Below are positions 12,489 through 23,474 of a stretch of 64,000 nt of DNA, piece after piece. Position 1 is the stretch's first letter, and the number at the start of each line of letters is the position of its first letter. The translations under genes were made by a program, and so were the position numbers. The stretch comes from Bretschneidera sinensis (taxonomy: Eukaryota > Streptophyta > Magnoliopsida > Brassicales > Akaniaceae). The notes under the pieces were generated by a model. It saw nothing but the letters and a program-made list of their open reading frames with translations, ran no database searches and had not been told where the DNA came from. The stretch lies in NCBI GenBank assembly GCA_023935145.1, contig CM043699.1, positions 141,590,036 to 141,654,035 of the forward strand, read 5' to 3'.

Positions 12489-12695
12489 TATGGCAGAGAA
12501 GAGAAGTACGGAGTATATTTTTTAGATGGATCTCGACCCGATGACCCACCCAGCTACAAATCGGTTAAAGATTCCATTAGACAAACCGAACTGTCATATC
12601 TTCCTCCCAGAACGCCACGCGTCGAACTGACAACCGTTGTTCAAACACTCGATAAGGATTTCCCCATGTATATCCAATCTTGGCACGCTGCATAG
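12489..12695 (+). other. Unassigned open frame between PPR relic and SBP1
   Basis: An open frame of about 68 codons without an ATG follows a TGA at 12486-12488 and ends at TAG 12693-12695. Its composition looks protein-like (GVYFLDGSRPDDPPSYKSV near the start, FPMYIQSW near the end), and a possible splice acceptor (GGCAG) precedes it. I do not recognise the family. It could be an exon relic of a lost gene or chance. Confidence 0.25.
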
Positions 12696-12861
12696 ATACA
12701 GACAAAAATAGGTACAGTTTTTGACAGAATTTGCTTAAAGCACGTCTGAGCCTCAGACGCATTCCTTATTATAATAAGAGAAGACAGATGTAATTTGCGT
12801 GTGGGTCTCTCTCTACTATACAGTATCTGTTTTAGTAAATTGCTATAAAGAGAAAGATGAA

Positions 12862-12909
12862 CAAGAAGAAGAGGAGGAGGAAGAAGAAATTTGAGAGAGA
12901 GAGAGAGAA
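12862..12909 (+). repeat. GA-rich tract in the SBP1 leader
   Basis: A purine-only stretch of AAG/GAG triplets followed by GAGAGA directly precedes the SBP1 ATG. Such leaders are common in plants and may bind GAGA factors; that role is not shown here. Confidence 0.6.
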
Positions 12910-15900
12910 ATGGCAACAGATGTGGTGGTGATGCAGCATGGTACAGTGAGCAATGGGGGAGGGTGCTGCAAGAAGGGACCAGGGTACGCCAGCCCTATTG
13001 AAGCCATGTCTGGGCCAAGAGAGGCTCTCATCTATGTCACTTGTGTCTACTCTGGTACTTAAATTTCTTATTTATTCTTCTTATAATGTAATTTCTTTGG
13101 TTAATTTAGTATCTTAGTTGCAGATTAGCACTCTCTGGTTTCAAAGATATCCTTTTGGGATGGAAAAGTGATCAAGCCTTTTTTGGGATCTTTGTATCTA
13201 TCATTTTACATCTAAAGGAAAAGAAATGCTTGATAACTTTTATTTGAAGCAATTAAGGAAAATTTGTTGAAATATGTCATTCATCTAGTGGGTATAAATG
13301 ATCTAGATCCGTAAAGTCACAGCTGAGGATTATGGTTCTCCGTTTAATTGCCGATTTTCTTGATTAAGTAATCAGTTTATATATAAGAGTTCTCTTATTG
13401 TATAGTAGGCCCTTAATTGTTCAATATCTATACAGGAACTGGGAGAGAGAAGCCTGATTATCTGGCTACTGTGGATGTTGACCCAAGCTCACCTACTTAT
13501 TCAAAAGTTATCCACAGGTTACCTATGCCACATATAGGTGATGAACTACATCATACAGGGTGGAATTCATGCAGCTCCTGCCATGGAGATCCATCAGCAG
13601 ACCGACGTTTTCTTATCCTGCCTGCACTGGTGTAAGAGACTGAAATTTATTTTGCATTCTAGGGTTGTTTTTCTAACAGTCATTCTGTTTGCCCTATTTT
13701 TTGGGATGAGAAATTGTATTATAGTGGTGTATTAATGCAAGTACAAAAGTGCAACATGGTCTCCAGCCAAGTAAAGGAAAAAGAAAACAGAAAAGAACAA
13801 ACAAACAAATATGTAGTAGATCATTAGAGGCTGGAATTTTTTGAGGATATATTCTAAGTGATTCATGATATAGAAATACTGCGCCTTATGGATAAATGTT
13901 AATGCCTCAAAACTTTCTCATTTGCATGTCTCTGAAATTTGCTGGCAGTAATATTTTGCCCTTTTTTGGCAAAAAGAAGTAATGTTTTGCTGTTTTTGTT
14001 CAAATTTCAGTCATTTCACTCTATATATGCAACGTGGTGCTCAGTTTGGCAAGTCCACAAGTTCCTTTATGACTTCGAGTGTGATTCTCAACTGGAAAAA
14101 TTGTGAAGGAAAACTGCTTTTACACATGGATTTGCACTCTTTAAATTTTGAGATGGGGATCACTTTATAATAAAAATTTATGTGTATGGCATGATTTACT
14201 TCATTTTTTTTTTTACGGCAGAGGAGTCACACTATGATTTCCACTTTATTTTTTACCATATTTGTATGACCTTTCTTCTTTAGTTGCAATCTATTTGGTA
14301 GTTCTTGTTGATGTGGCTTCACAAAACTGTTACTTTGTTGGACAAGTAAGGCTTCAGTTTGATGCAAATGTGCAATCATCTATAATACTATTATTGTACT
14401 TGGTGTAAAGATGTCAAATTTCCATGGTGGTTCCCTTTTAATTTTCACTATTTCATTCAGATCTGGTCGCATATATGCGGTTGACACAAGCAAAAATCCG
14501 AAGGCTCCCTCATTGCATAAAGTTGTAGAGTCTGCAGATATTGTGCAGAAGACAGGATTAGCCTATCCACACACATCCCATTGTCTTGCTTCTGGTGATA
14601 TAATGGTGTCATGCCTTGGAGACAAGGATGGAAATGCCGAAGGAAATGGATTTCTTCTCCTTGACTCAGAATTCAACGTCAAAGGAAGGTAATTACATTG
14701 TTTTTTTCCTACTTTTTTAACTTCGCTTCTCTAGACATGCATTAATTCATAAATTTAAAATTGTTAACATGGTTCTATGTCAGTTTTGATCATCTATTTT
14801 CTTGAGCCCTGCATTTTATGCTAATAGTTTATTTTTTAATTAATTTTAACTTGTAAGGAAACATATAAGGCAGTTGATAATGCTCAAGTAATATTCTGAA
14901 TCTATCTGAGCAGTTTGAAGGAATTGTACTAGTTGTCTACTTCAATTAATCTAAGAAGACTTATAAAATGAAATTGCATTGTGGACCAAGCAGGGAAGCA
15001 TATGTATTGAAACTATAATTTTATGTAAACTTTCTCTCTCTCTCCCCCCTCCCCCCTCTTCTCCCAGGTGGGAGAAACCGGGACATAGTCCTCTGTTTGG
15101 CTATGATTTCTGGTACCAACCTCGACACAAAACGATGATCAGCACATCGTGGGGAGCACCTGCAGCCTTTACCAAGGGTTTCAACCTTCAGCATGTCTCA
15201 GATGGTCTGTATGGGAGGCATCTGCATGTGTACAGCTGGCCTGATGGTGAAAAGAAACAAACACTGGATCTTGGCAATACAGGCCTATTACCTTTAGAGG
15301 TGATTATTATAAATATAATCCACCCACAACCTTAATTCCCACAGTAAAAATGTGGCCATTATCGGTTATTCATTTATGTTATTAGTCATCATTATGAAGA
15401 CATAGTGAGACTTTGTATTGATTATGTGCTTTAATCTCACTTATATGCAGATAAGATTCCTGCATGATCCCTCTAAAGATACAGGGTTTGTTGGGTGTGC
15501 CTTAACAAGTAATATGGTACGGTTTATTCAAACCAAAGATGGATCCTGGAGCCACGAGGTATGCAGACGAGAAAACATCTATTATTGGGTGCATGTAAAT
15601 TTATGGATTGTTGTATATTCTGTTACTGCAAGTATCATGGCCCAGAACCTTTCATAATTTCTTATTATTCGCAGGTGGCAATGTCAGTCAAACAACTGAA
15701 GGTGCAAAACTGGATTCTTCCTGAAATGCCTGGGCTCATTACTGACTTTCTGATATCTCTTGATGACCGTTTTCTTTACTTCGTGAATTGGCTTCATGGA
15801 GATGTTCGCCAATATAACATTGAGGACCCTAAAAATCCTGTACTGACCGGCCAAGTGTGGGTTGGAGGACTGCTTCAGAAGGGAAGTGCTGTTGTTGCTG

Positions 15901-16556
15901 TGGCTGAAGATGGTAAAAGTTGGCAGTATGATGTTCCAGAGATCCAGGTCTGCATGATCTACATTTTCTTTTTTACTGTAAACTGGAAGTTTACCACCTT
16001 CTGCACACATGTTATATAATATAGAACCTGACGTTGACAATCATTTATACTACCTTTTCCCCTGGAAACAAATACTAAATCATTAGACTAGACCATTCAA
16101 TTGATGGGCTTTTACAAAAAAGAGCAGTGCTTTACTACATGTTATGATTTAGGGTAGCTTAAAGAAGTGTATATATGTGCATCATACGCTTAACTCGTAA
16201 TGGTATACTCTATATCTTAACTTACAGTTGTATCTGAAACTTATAGGTATTTCTGCTATTCTTCTTCCTTTCAGGGACATCGTTTGAGAGGGGGACCTCA
16301 GATGATTCAGTTAAGTTTAGATGGGAAGCGCCTATATGTTACCAACTCACTTTTCAGTGCATGGGATCGTCAGTTTCATCCTGAAATAATGGAAAAAGGA
16401 TCCCACATGTTGCAGATTGATGTTGACACTAACGAAGGTGGTCTCTCTATAAACCCTAACTTTTTCGTGGACTTTGGGGCTGAACCCGATGGTCCTTCCC
16501 TAGCCCATGAAATGAGATATCCTGGTGGTGACTGCACTTCAGATATCTGGGTTTGA
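12910..16556 (+). CDS. SBP1: Selenium-binding protein (SBP1/methanethiol oxidase family)
   Basis: Seven exons: 12910-13054, 13436-13631, 14461-14688, 15068-15299, 15451-15558, 15675-15947 and 16275-16556. They join in frame to 487 residues, the family's usual length (Arabidopsis SBP1 is about 490). Plant SBPs are cytosolic beta-propeller proteins linked to selenium, cadmium and redox stress tolerance; animal and bacterial relatives oxidise methanethiol. Recognisable stretches include [18 protein letters not shown] with the conserved Cys94 and Cys97, [15 protein letters not shown]-like [22 protein letters not shown] and the C-terminal [14 protein letters not shown]. The N-terminus after ATG is short and Gly/Cys-rich, as in plant homologues. 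A GA-rich leader precedes the start codon. The gene looks intact. Confidence 0.96.
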
Positions 16557-16894
16557 CGATCCTGAATCTTTCTAGCATATTGGATCACCTTACAAGGATG
16601 AAAAATAGCTTCGAGAGAAATAATAGTCCGTCCGATTTATGTGTTCGTTATAATGTCAGCATATTGTGAACTAGAATAATTATCCTTGTAAAATTTCCAT
16701 CAGCTGATTGCTCAGTTTCTGTCTTCATGAGCTGTAGCTATTCCATAAAAAATCGAACTTGAAAAGGTATTTTCATTGATTTTTTGGTGTTGCCAATGTA
16801 GCTTTGACTACATGGTTGTTGCCAATTTGGAAATTACAGGTTTCTAATAATAGATGGGATCCAACTTAACAATTATCCTGAGGGAGGACACAGC
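16557..16894. other. SBP1 3' flank
   Basis: AT-rich sequence following the SBP1 stop, presumably 3'UTR and spacer between the convergent SBP1 and membrane-protein genes. No other feature is seen. Confidence 0.5.
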
Positions 16895-17498
16895 TTAATC
16901 CGTATGAACTCGATTGCGGCCTCTTGTTGTAATGGACAAACACAGATAGCTGTAGAAGAGCATTGTGCTAATGAAAAACATGAAACCTACCCCTACTAAC
17001 TTCCATACAGAATCCTCAGCAGGAAGAAACCATCTTCCCATCATAGCAATTCCATTGCCCATTAACACAAAGGAAACTTTGATTGGAAGAGGGACATCAC
17101 GTTCTCCAGCTGCCGGCGCTTGCTCTTTCCTTTGTTGCGTACGAATCCAACAGTAACTGCACCAAATGTATGTGTTGTAGATGCAGAGGATTGAAAACCC
17201 AAGCAAAAACGTTAGGGAACCTCTTAAGAAATTCCAGTCGTTGGTGCCACTGCATGTTGTGAAATGCGCTGCCATGAGAAAGAAATTTCTCCAGTAAAGA
17301 GTATCAACAAATTCATTCAATTTTAGGCAATTAGAGATAATATGAAAGCAGGAAGTTAGTGACCCCAATGCTACAAAAAGAGTTAGTTGGTATGGAAGGA
17401 ATTGTTCACAGATCATCACCAATAAATTTCCATAGAAAACTATTGATAAAAGCAAGGAAATTTCTGCTGAGGTAGAGACTTAGCCATTGCTCTGTCAT
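16895..17498 (-). pseudogene. Frameshifted tandem copy of the unknown membrane protein
   Basis: From about 17455 down to the stop at 16895-16897 the frame is open and closely matches the neighbour at 17899-18495: SIVFYGN, FEQFLPYQ-like CEQFLPYQLTLF, WCSYCWIR, VSFVLMGNGIA, FFISTMLF. The matching start codon (ATG at 17498, followed by TEQWLSL) is in a different frame. Next to the neighbour, the segment around 17465-17480 has one extra base. The body therefore lacks its cognate start; the first in-frame ATG would drop most of the first membrane segment. Either a young pseudogene, a shortened protein or an assembly error. Confidence 0.6.
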
Positions 17499-17898
17499 AT
17501 TTGAGATAGAAAAATGAAAGTAAATGTGTTGGACAAAATGAGGAAGAAGATGAATCTAATATATAGATCCAGTGAGTTCAAATTAGACAGCTTACTAATA
17601 CTTGTATGCACATGGATAGCCCTTGGTACATGAATTTCAATCCAAATCTGGATTGAAGTCAAGTAGGGAAAATAAGGGCAAGTTGATGATATTGGCTAAT
17701 AATGCTTGACAAAAAAAATGCCACTTGACATAAGATAGGCATGATATCCACATAAAATTGGACCCGATTTGGGTTAGTTTGTGAAATCAAAATCGAAATA
17801 AGTTTTATTGGATTGAACAATATTAAATTCTTGATTTCAATTTCATGTTACCAAACGCAACATGCAACATGAAGGGACATGGCTTAATTCACATTAAC

Positions 17899-18495
17899 TC
17901 AATTGGGGCCTCTTGTTGTAATAGCCAAACACAGAAAACAGTGGAAGAGCATTGTGCTAATAAAAAACATGAGACTTCCCCCTACTAGTTTCCATCCAAA
18001 ATTCTCAGAAACAAGGAACAATCTTCCCATATTCTGAGCAATTCCATTCCCCATTAATACAAAGGAAACTTCGACTAAAAGAGGGACAACATGCTCTCCT
18101 CCACGTGCAGGCGCCTCCCCTTCCCTTTGCTGCGAACGAATCCAACAGTAACTGCACCAATTGTAAATGCTGTACAAGCAGAGGATTGAAAACCCAATCA
18201 GAAACAAGAGCCAGCCTCTTAAAAAACTCCAGTGGGTGGTGTCATTGCATGATCCTGCCATGAGAAGGAAATATCTCTTGAAAAGAAAATCAAAAGATTC
18301 ATAGTACTTTTTTAGGTAATCAGAGAAAACAAGAAAGCAGCAAATTTGTAAGAGCAGTGCTAATAGAAGAGTTAATTGGTATGGGAGGAATTGTTCAAAG
18401 ATCATCACCAATGAATTTCCATAGAAAACTATTGATAGAAGCAAGTAGAGTTCTGTGGTGTGGAGGCTTAGCCATTCCTTCATCAAATTCCCCAT
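17899..18495 (-). CDS. Unknown multi-pass membrane protein, intact copy
   Basis: A single-exon frame of 198 residues from ATG 18495, chosen because the sister copy shows the same start context (EWLSL/QWLSL). An in-frame ATG at 18612 would add 39 residues without a counterpart. About five hydrophobic segments lie at residues 16-34, 41-58, 93-113, 138-155 and 170-190. Between them are a Cys-rich WCSYCWIRSQQR and a hydrophilic loop (EGEAPARGGEH). The family is not recognised and no catalytic motif is seen. Tandem duplication and good conservation of the body argue that it is a real gene. Transport, signalling or defence roles are all possible and none is supported. Confidence 0.7.
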   Translation of the reverse strand: MGNLMKEWLSLHTTELYLLLSIVFYGNSLVMIFEQFLPYQLTLLLALLLQICCFLVFSDYLKKYYESFDFLFKRYFLLMAGSCNDTTHWSFLRGWLLFLIGFSILCLYSIYNWCSYCWIRSQQREGEAPARGGEHVVPLLVEVSFVLMGNGIAQNMGRLFLVSENFGWKLVGGSLMFFISTMLFHCFLCLAITTRGPN

Positions 18496-20080
18496 GGAAT
18501 AGGAAAATGGAAGTGAAATTGATGGACAAAATGAGAAAGAAGATGAATCTAATAAATATATGGTAGGAAAATTAGAGGAAATAATGTGATGAGCAATCCG
18601 AACGTTAAACATTTGGTCAAAAGATGATGAAAGTCAGACTTTAACAAAAAAACAAATGCCACTTGAAATAAGATTTGACTAGATATTACATGACACACTC
18701 GCCGGATATATGGTAGCTAGTATATGTTAATACTATATCTTTGTTGACACTTGCAGATGACTTTATTAGGAGAAAGACTGAGAATTTGTAAGAGGATATG
18801 CCTTTAGATTGTAACACCACACACACACATTACTCAAGCTTAGTGTTTTTATCTTTCACATTGCACCGTGACGTGAGTATTCAAAAATCCTCTCATTTAG
18901 ATTCTCGTATTTTCGTTAAATAAGTACAAATCACACATGAATATAAATTAAAATAAACATTCGGTCAAACCAACGATTATGATCTATTAAAGTCAAAATA
19001 TTACGGTGAAATTGTAATCTTTCCAAAATATTCACATATCCACATGAGAGTAAGCTTAGGTCAGTTTTGATACTACTTATAATGGATTATAAATCCGTGT
19101 TAAGATAATATGTCCAATTAAAACTACTACACCCCACTATTGTATGATCAAGATCAATTCAATACATATTCGACGTGGGACTTAGCATACGGTCAAGCTC
19201 TCAAAAGTCTATCGTTCATCCTCACTGGTTCATGGGTTTGGATTATCACAATTCCTCACTTTAGTCCCTCGCAAGCCTAAACTCACATCTTCATGTAGAA
19301 TCAGTGCCCCTAAACTTACGTGACAATACTTTCAGATTTGCTCTGATATCATTTATAATACCACATGTTTATTATTCGAAAATGCTAGCTTAGTTTCTTC
19401 ATTGTACTTTCGATTTTAGTCATAATAAAACCCCTCTCGATTTAGACCATTCTCATTATGTTTTATATCATGATTTTTTTCTATTGCGTTATGATGTGTA
19501 ATGTGAATCATCATCCCACAGATTGAGCCCACAAACCCAACAAACATCCCTATGACACTAATCTTGAAGATTTTTGCAGTAGAACGATTGATGTAATGAG
19601 TGAAAATCCAATCTTTGTCAAACTCAGAATAGCATATCTTTGCTCAGACCAAACAGAGGAAATCTATCATCGAAAATCCCTAATTATTGAATGGTGGGCG
19701 TAGTGTTGTCTAATACCTCACGTGAATCAAATAATGAAAAGCCCTGCCATCACCAAAAGCCCCACAAATTTTCCACAAAACCACACTCAACTTTCAACAC
19801 ATGCTCCTAGTTAGAAACCTATTACCCTTCCATATTATTATTTCCTTTCTAAAGAGGTAAAAGTTCCATATTAGCTTACGCATGTCATAGCTCCACCAAG
19901 GTGGCACGGAAATTTCAAAATACCACGGGTCACCAGACATCAGTGAAGCAGCAGACTCGAGAACAGAAAATAACAAGGAACCTGTGGTGCTGGACAGTCA
20001 CTGCACTGATTAAAACAACCCAACAGAGATCGAGTTTTTGCTTTACAAAATTTGGAGATAACTTATTTTACTTTCAGAAA
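18496..20080. other. Spacer with LTR/TRIM-like remnant
   Basis: No coding sequence is supported. The part at about 19060-19372 looks like a small LTR-element remnant; the rest is AT-rich. Confidence 0.5.
19060..19372 (-). mobile_element. Possible TRIM/LTR element remnant
   Basis: Contains TTGATACTACTTATAATGGA, a GACGTGGGACT motif and, near its right side, TTTGCTCTGATATCATTTAT. Read on the minus strand the latter gives TGATATCAGAGC, close to the tRNA-iMet primer-binding site TGGTATCAGAGC used by many plant LTR and TRIM elements. No coding domain is present. Confidence 0.4.
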
Positions 20081-20431
20081 ATGGAAATTAAGTGGAAGCT
20101 GTACTTTCTGCTTTCTCCACTACTAATGCTGCTTCTGCTTCAAGAACTTAGCTCAAATTACAGAGCTGTTGCTGCAGTTGCAGAGCCTAGAGAATCATGT
20201 GATGGGTCCATGGCAGAATGTGGTGAAATTGAAGATGAATTGTCAATGGAATCAGAGACGAATCGAAGGATTCTTGGAGCAACCAAATTCCTGAGTCCAG
20301 GGGCTCTCATGGCTGATTTACCAGCTTGTGGAAGTGCTGCAAATGGTAAACCATATAGCACGAGTTGCTTGCCTCCACCATCAAACCCCAGAAACAGAGG
20401 CTGCTCCAAGTATTACAAGTGTAGGCAGTAA
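20081..20431 (+). CDS. Divergent RALF-like peptide precursor
   Basis: A 116-residue intronless precursor. The ATG at 20081 is followed by a hydrophobic signal peptide (residues 6-20), whereas the longer upstream frame has none. RALF peptides are secreted ligands of CrRLK1L receptors and LRX proteins that control growth and apoplastic pH. A subtilase-type site RRIL lies at residues 62-65. The mature part has four cysteines (83, 96, 108, 114) and ends RGCSKYYKCRQ. The canonical YISY motif is replaced by FLSPGAL, and a Pro-rich PPPSNP precedes the third Cys. These mark the divergent RALF group rather than the RALF1/23 group. A broken sister copy lies at 21570-21906. Confidence 0.88.
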   Translation: MEIKWKLYFLLSPLLMLLLLQELSSNYRAVAAVAEPRESCDGSMAECGEIEDELSMESETNRRILGATKFLSPGALMADLPACGSAANGKPYSTSCLPPPSNPRNRGCSKYYKCRQ

Positions 20432-20814
20432 GCCCATTTGACTGATGGATTTTTATCTTAGAGGAGAGAACCAAAAAAGAGATTTTTAATTGTAAGTTCT
20501 GGGTTTTCTTTTCTGCAACATTTTATGTCCTTCCATGGTATTGCTTCAATTATTTTCACGGGTGTTCTTTTGCTTTGTTAATTGCATATTTTATCTCACT
20601 TTTTCTTCATGGTCACATGAAAAATTAATAAAATCTGATAATCCATTATCGTGCTAAATCATACTACCACATAGTGCAATTTATTATCATAATACTGACA
20701 CAACTTGGAAGCAAAATATGATCACCATTGTTGAATTTACCACTATGAATTAGTTGAGAGTCACCCAGTTGAATTGAATATTCTAATTTGCTTAAAAGTT
20801 TTGGAAATGGACTA

Positions 20815-21080
20815 TATATCCTCTGATTTAGTCAATTTAAAGCAATTCTATTAGTATGATTTCGATCAAATTCCGATCAAAAGATTACAGTAAAAATTAA
20901 TATATTTATTAACTTGCCACTTCAAATGGATAAAATTAATAAAAAACTTAATATATTTGTCATCTGACGTGACAAGTTAGTAAATATATTAAGTTTTTCG
21001 ATAATTTTTTGATCGAAATTTGGTCATAATCAGATTAATAGATTGAATTGCTCCAAATCGATAAAGTCAAGGGTTAAGTT
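20815..21080. mobile_element. Foldback (MITE-like) inverted repeat
   Basis: Two arms of about 105 bases are imperfect inverted copies. The left arm has TTTAAAGCAATTCTATTAG and GATTTCGATCAAATTCC; the right arm has their complements, ending GATTGAATTGCTCCAAATC. The centre is AT-rich. No coding capacity and no clear target-site duplication were seen. Confidence 0.55.
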
Positions 21081-21517
21081 GTCACTTTTGAAAACTCAAA
21101 GGATAAACTGCCACTTAACCTTAAAATTAAAAAAAAAATCAATTAAACCTATATATTTTGTAATAAAACATTTATTTTTATTATTTGGTTGTAAATTTAT
21201 ATTTTTTTATGATAAAAACAAAAAGATTAATAATAAAAAAATATATATTTTTATCATATGCTGAAAATTTTCCAATGTTATTTTTCTTAGCAATTGACTA
21301 CCAATTTGGACTTGTAAGTAAGATCATTAATCTAAGGGTAGTAAGTCTTAAAATAGACAAATTGGAAAGTAGCACACCAAAAAGGAAATAAAGCAAGGAT
21401 TAATATTTATGGGTTAGGTAAAGTTCAGTCCCTCTGCTTATCTCTTAATGCGACTTCCACTAAAACCCACCTTTAACGAAAAGAAAAAAAAAATGTATGT
21501 GATGCTCATCTTCTTTA

Positions 21518-21528
21518 GCTATAAAAGT
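21518..21528 (+). promoter_or_regulatory. TATA box upstream of RALF pseudogene
   Basis: GCTATAAAAG sits about 50 bases before the ATG at 21570, a normal plant distance for a short leader. The promoter core of the broken RALF copy therefore appears intact. Confidence 0.55.
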
Positions 21529-21569
21529 TCTTCAAATCGGTAAGAAATTGAAGTCTAAAGCCAAAAAAA

Positions 21570-21906
21570 ATGGAAACAAAGTTTCTTCATCTCTGCTTCC
21601 TTGTATTCCTTAGCTTAATTGTTGTTTATCTGAGGGCTGCTTCATCAAGAAGCGACGTCGTATGCAATGGCTCGATAGCGGAGTGCAAGCAGGAGGAAGA
21701 ATATGAGGCGTTAATGGAATCGGAGATAAGCAGAAGATTTCTTGAAGAGACGAAGTATTTATCAATTGGGGCTCTAATAAAAAACCAACCCGTTTGCAAC
21801 GGAGGTGGTAGCGGTGACGCTTATAGTTAAGTCTGGAGGTTATGTCCCTCCCCCATCCAACCCTCATTCTCGAGGCTGCTCTAAATACTACCGTTGTAGG
21901 TCCTGA
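21570..21906 (+). pseudogene. RALF-like precursor with a frameshift
   Basis: From ATG 21570 the frame gives a signal peptide (about residues 1-24), a pro-region paralogous to the gene at 20081 (CNGSIAEC against CDGSMAEC), the cleavage site RRFL (55-58) and one mature-domain cysteine. It then stops at a TAA about 21828. One base over, the frame continues with VPPPSNP and RGCSKYYRCRS to a TGA at 21904-21906, matching the sister gene. A single extra T near 21827 explains the break. The position of the second conserved cysteine also seems lost, since SKSGGYVPPP replaces STSCLPPP. Probably a pseudogene; a sequencing error cannot be excluded. Confidence 0.8.
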
Positions 21907-23474
21907 TTCGTGATCAATCTAATTAAGCTCTTCTATTTTTCTTCTTTCTTTTCTAAGTGATCAAAACTGGTTTAACCTTATCTTATAAACTTTCAGAAAT
22001 ATTCATGCATCCTTGATTTGTTTTCATCGTCGTACAATTCATCTTGGTTTTTCAATCCATATAAGAAAAGAAAACGGAGTGAAATGATTCGATTCTCCTC
22101 TTAATAGTGTGTGGTGATCCACATCCTATATCAGTAGTGTAACAAAGAAAATTTTGATTTGTAAAATTACAAATAGTATTAACCGATCCCGACCCATTCC
22201 CCATGTGAATATGTAAGATTTAGACTCTTCATGAGTTTATCATGATATTTTGTCTGTCAGCCTCAGTTTTTACATTCACCGACAGTCTTCATCCCTAATG
22301 GATATCTCGGTCCCATTTCTCGATCAACCATAGGTCGTCTAATATCAAAATGTCCCATAAGTGAGCCAATCCAGGCCAGTAATAATTGAATTCAATGATG
22401 GTGGTAGGTGTATCATCACTGAGGTAGCTAGCAGCCACGAAATTTGAGGAAAACATCGAACTTGTCTGAATTCGAAATGAAATGTGGACCAGTCTATAGA
22501 TGAAATTGTAGCAATTTTTATCAACTGGAAGCTTTACATTTCTATGAAAATTGGGTTAGATCACACTTGAATTGTCAGACACCTAGAATCTTCTCTGATT
22601 GAAAATCTTGGATCTTTTCATTTCTAAGAACCAATAAAATCTAACCCCATAGGAAGAAATGCCAACATTTCTCATCTACTACAGGTAAAGCCAATGCCAA
22701 CTGGATGCACATAATCTCTACTCCTTAAAGAAGCAACGTCTTCTCTTTGGCAGGGAGCCCTCAATTATACTTGTCATCGCTTGAAAGTTGAAACTCATCA
22801 GAGTTGCAGTTTTAGTCTTTGAACTATTGTTTTCTCAAATTTAGATCATTCAACTATGACTTTGAGATAAAAAAAATTCTCAAACTTTTAATTGGTTGCA
22901 ATATAATCTTTTCGAACATTATTTATCGATGAACTTAACAATTATCATCATCTAAATAACATTCTAAACCATGCTTGAGCATAAATACTACTACCATTCT
23001 GCCCATTAAATTAATCTTAACTGCACTTGATGTTCTTCAACAAGATTACGATTGCTACATTTTAGCATGTAAGAGCATGTCACCAAACGCTTGACACAAC
23101 ATGATACTAGGAATTGAAACTAAGACAGGTCAAAATATCTACAACCATTAAAAAAAATAGACATCAAACCTACTCCAGTCTACTGATAGAAAAAGAAAAT
23201 AGAAAGGGGGAAAATATCATCCCAACTGGGTAGTGTCATATTTTTTAGTCGTGTTGCACATTTGTGGGACATAAAACAAAACCAACAAAGCACAAAACAA
23301 ATGATAAAATCAAGAATGTATTTCAAAGAGAAAATGTCTAATAACAGAATATCCTCATCCATTTCTGTATATAGAGTAACATGGGTTGAATGTGATCTCT
23401 AATGTCGGTGCCAAGAGTCCATGTCTGGGTTAGACATTGATAGCATGAAATCCAAATAGATCAAAATTCTTCTT
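21907..23474. other. Spacer with no supported feature
   Basis: AT-rich sequence between the RALF relic and the 3' end of the METTL18-like gene. The rightmost few hundred bases are presumably its 3'UTR. Nothing else is recognised. Confidence 0.5.

Larger units (their letters stand above)
20432..21569. other. Spacer between the two divergent RALF copies
   Basis: AT-rich with no gene. It contains the foldback element at 20815-21080 and the TATA box of the downstream copy. Confidence 0.6.

Noticed and set aside
12641..12916. Minus-strand 91-codon frame with Ser/Leu runs
   Set aside because: It is the complement of the GA-rich SBP1 leader; low complexity.
19901..20080. N-terminal extension of the RALF frame upstream of 20081
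   Set aside because: The extension has no signal peptide; the ATG at 20081 starts one directly, as required for a secreted peptide.
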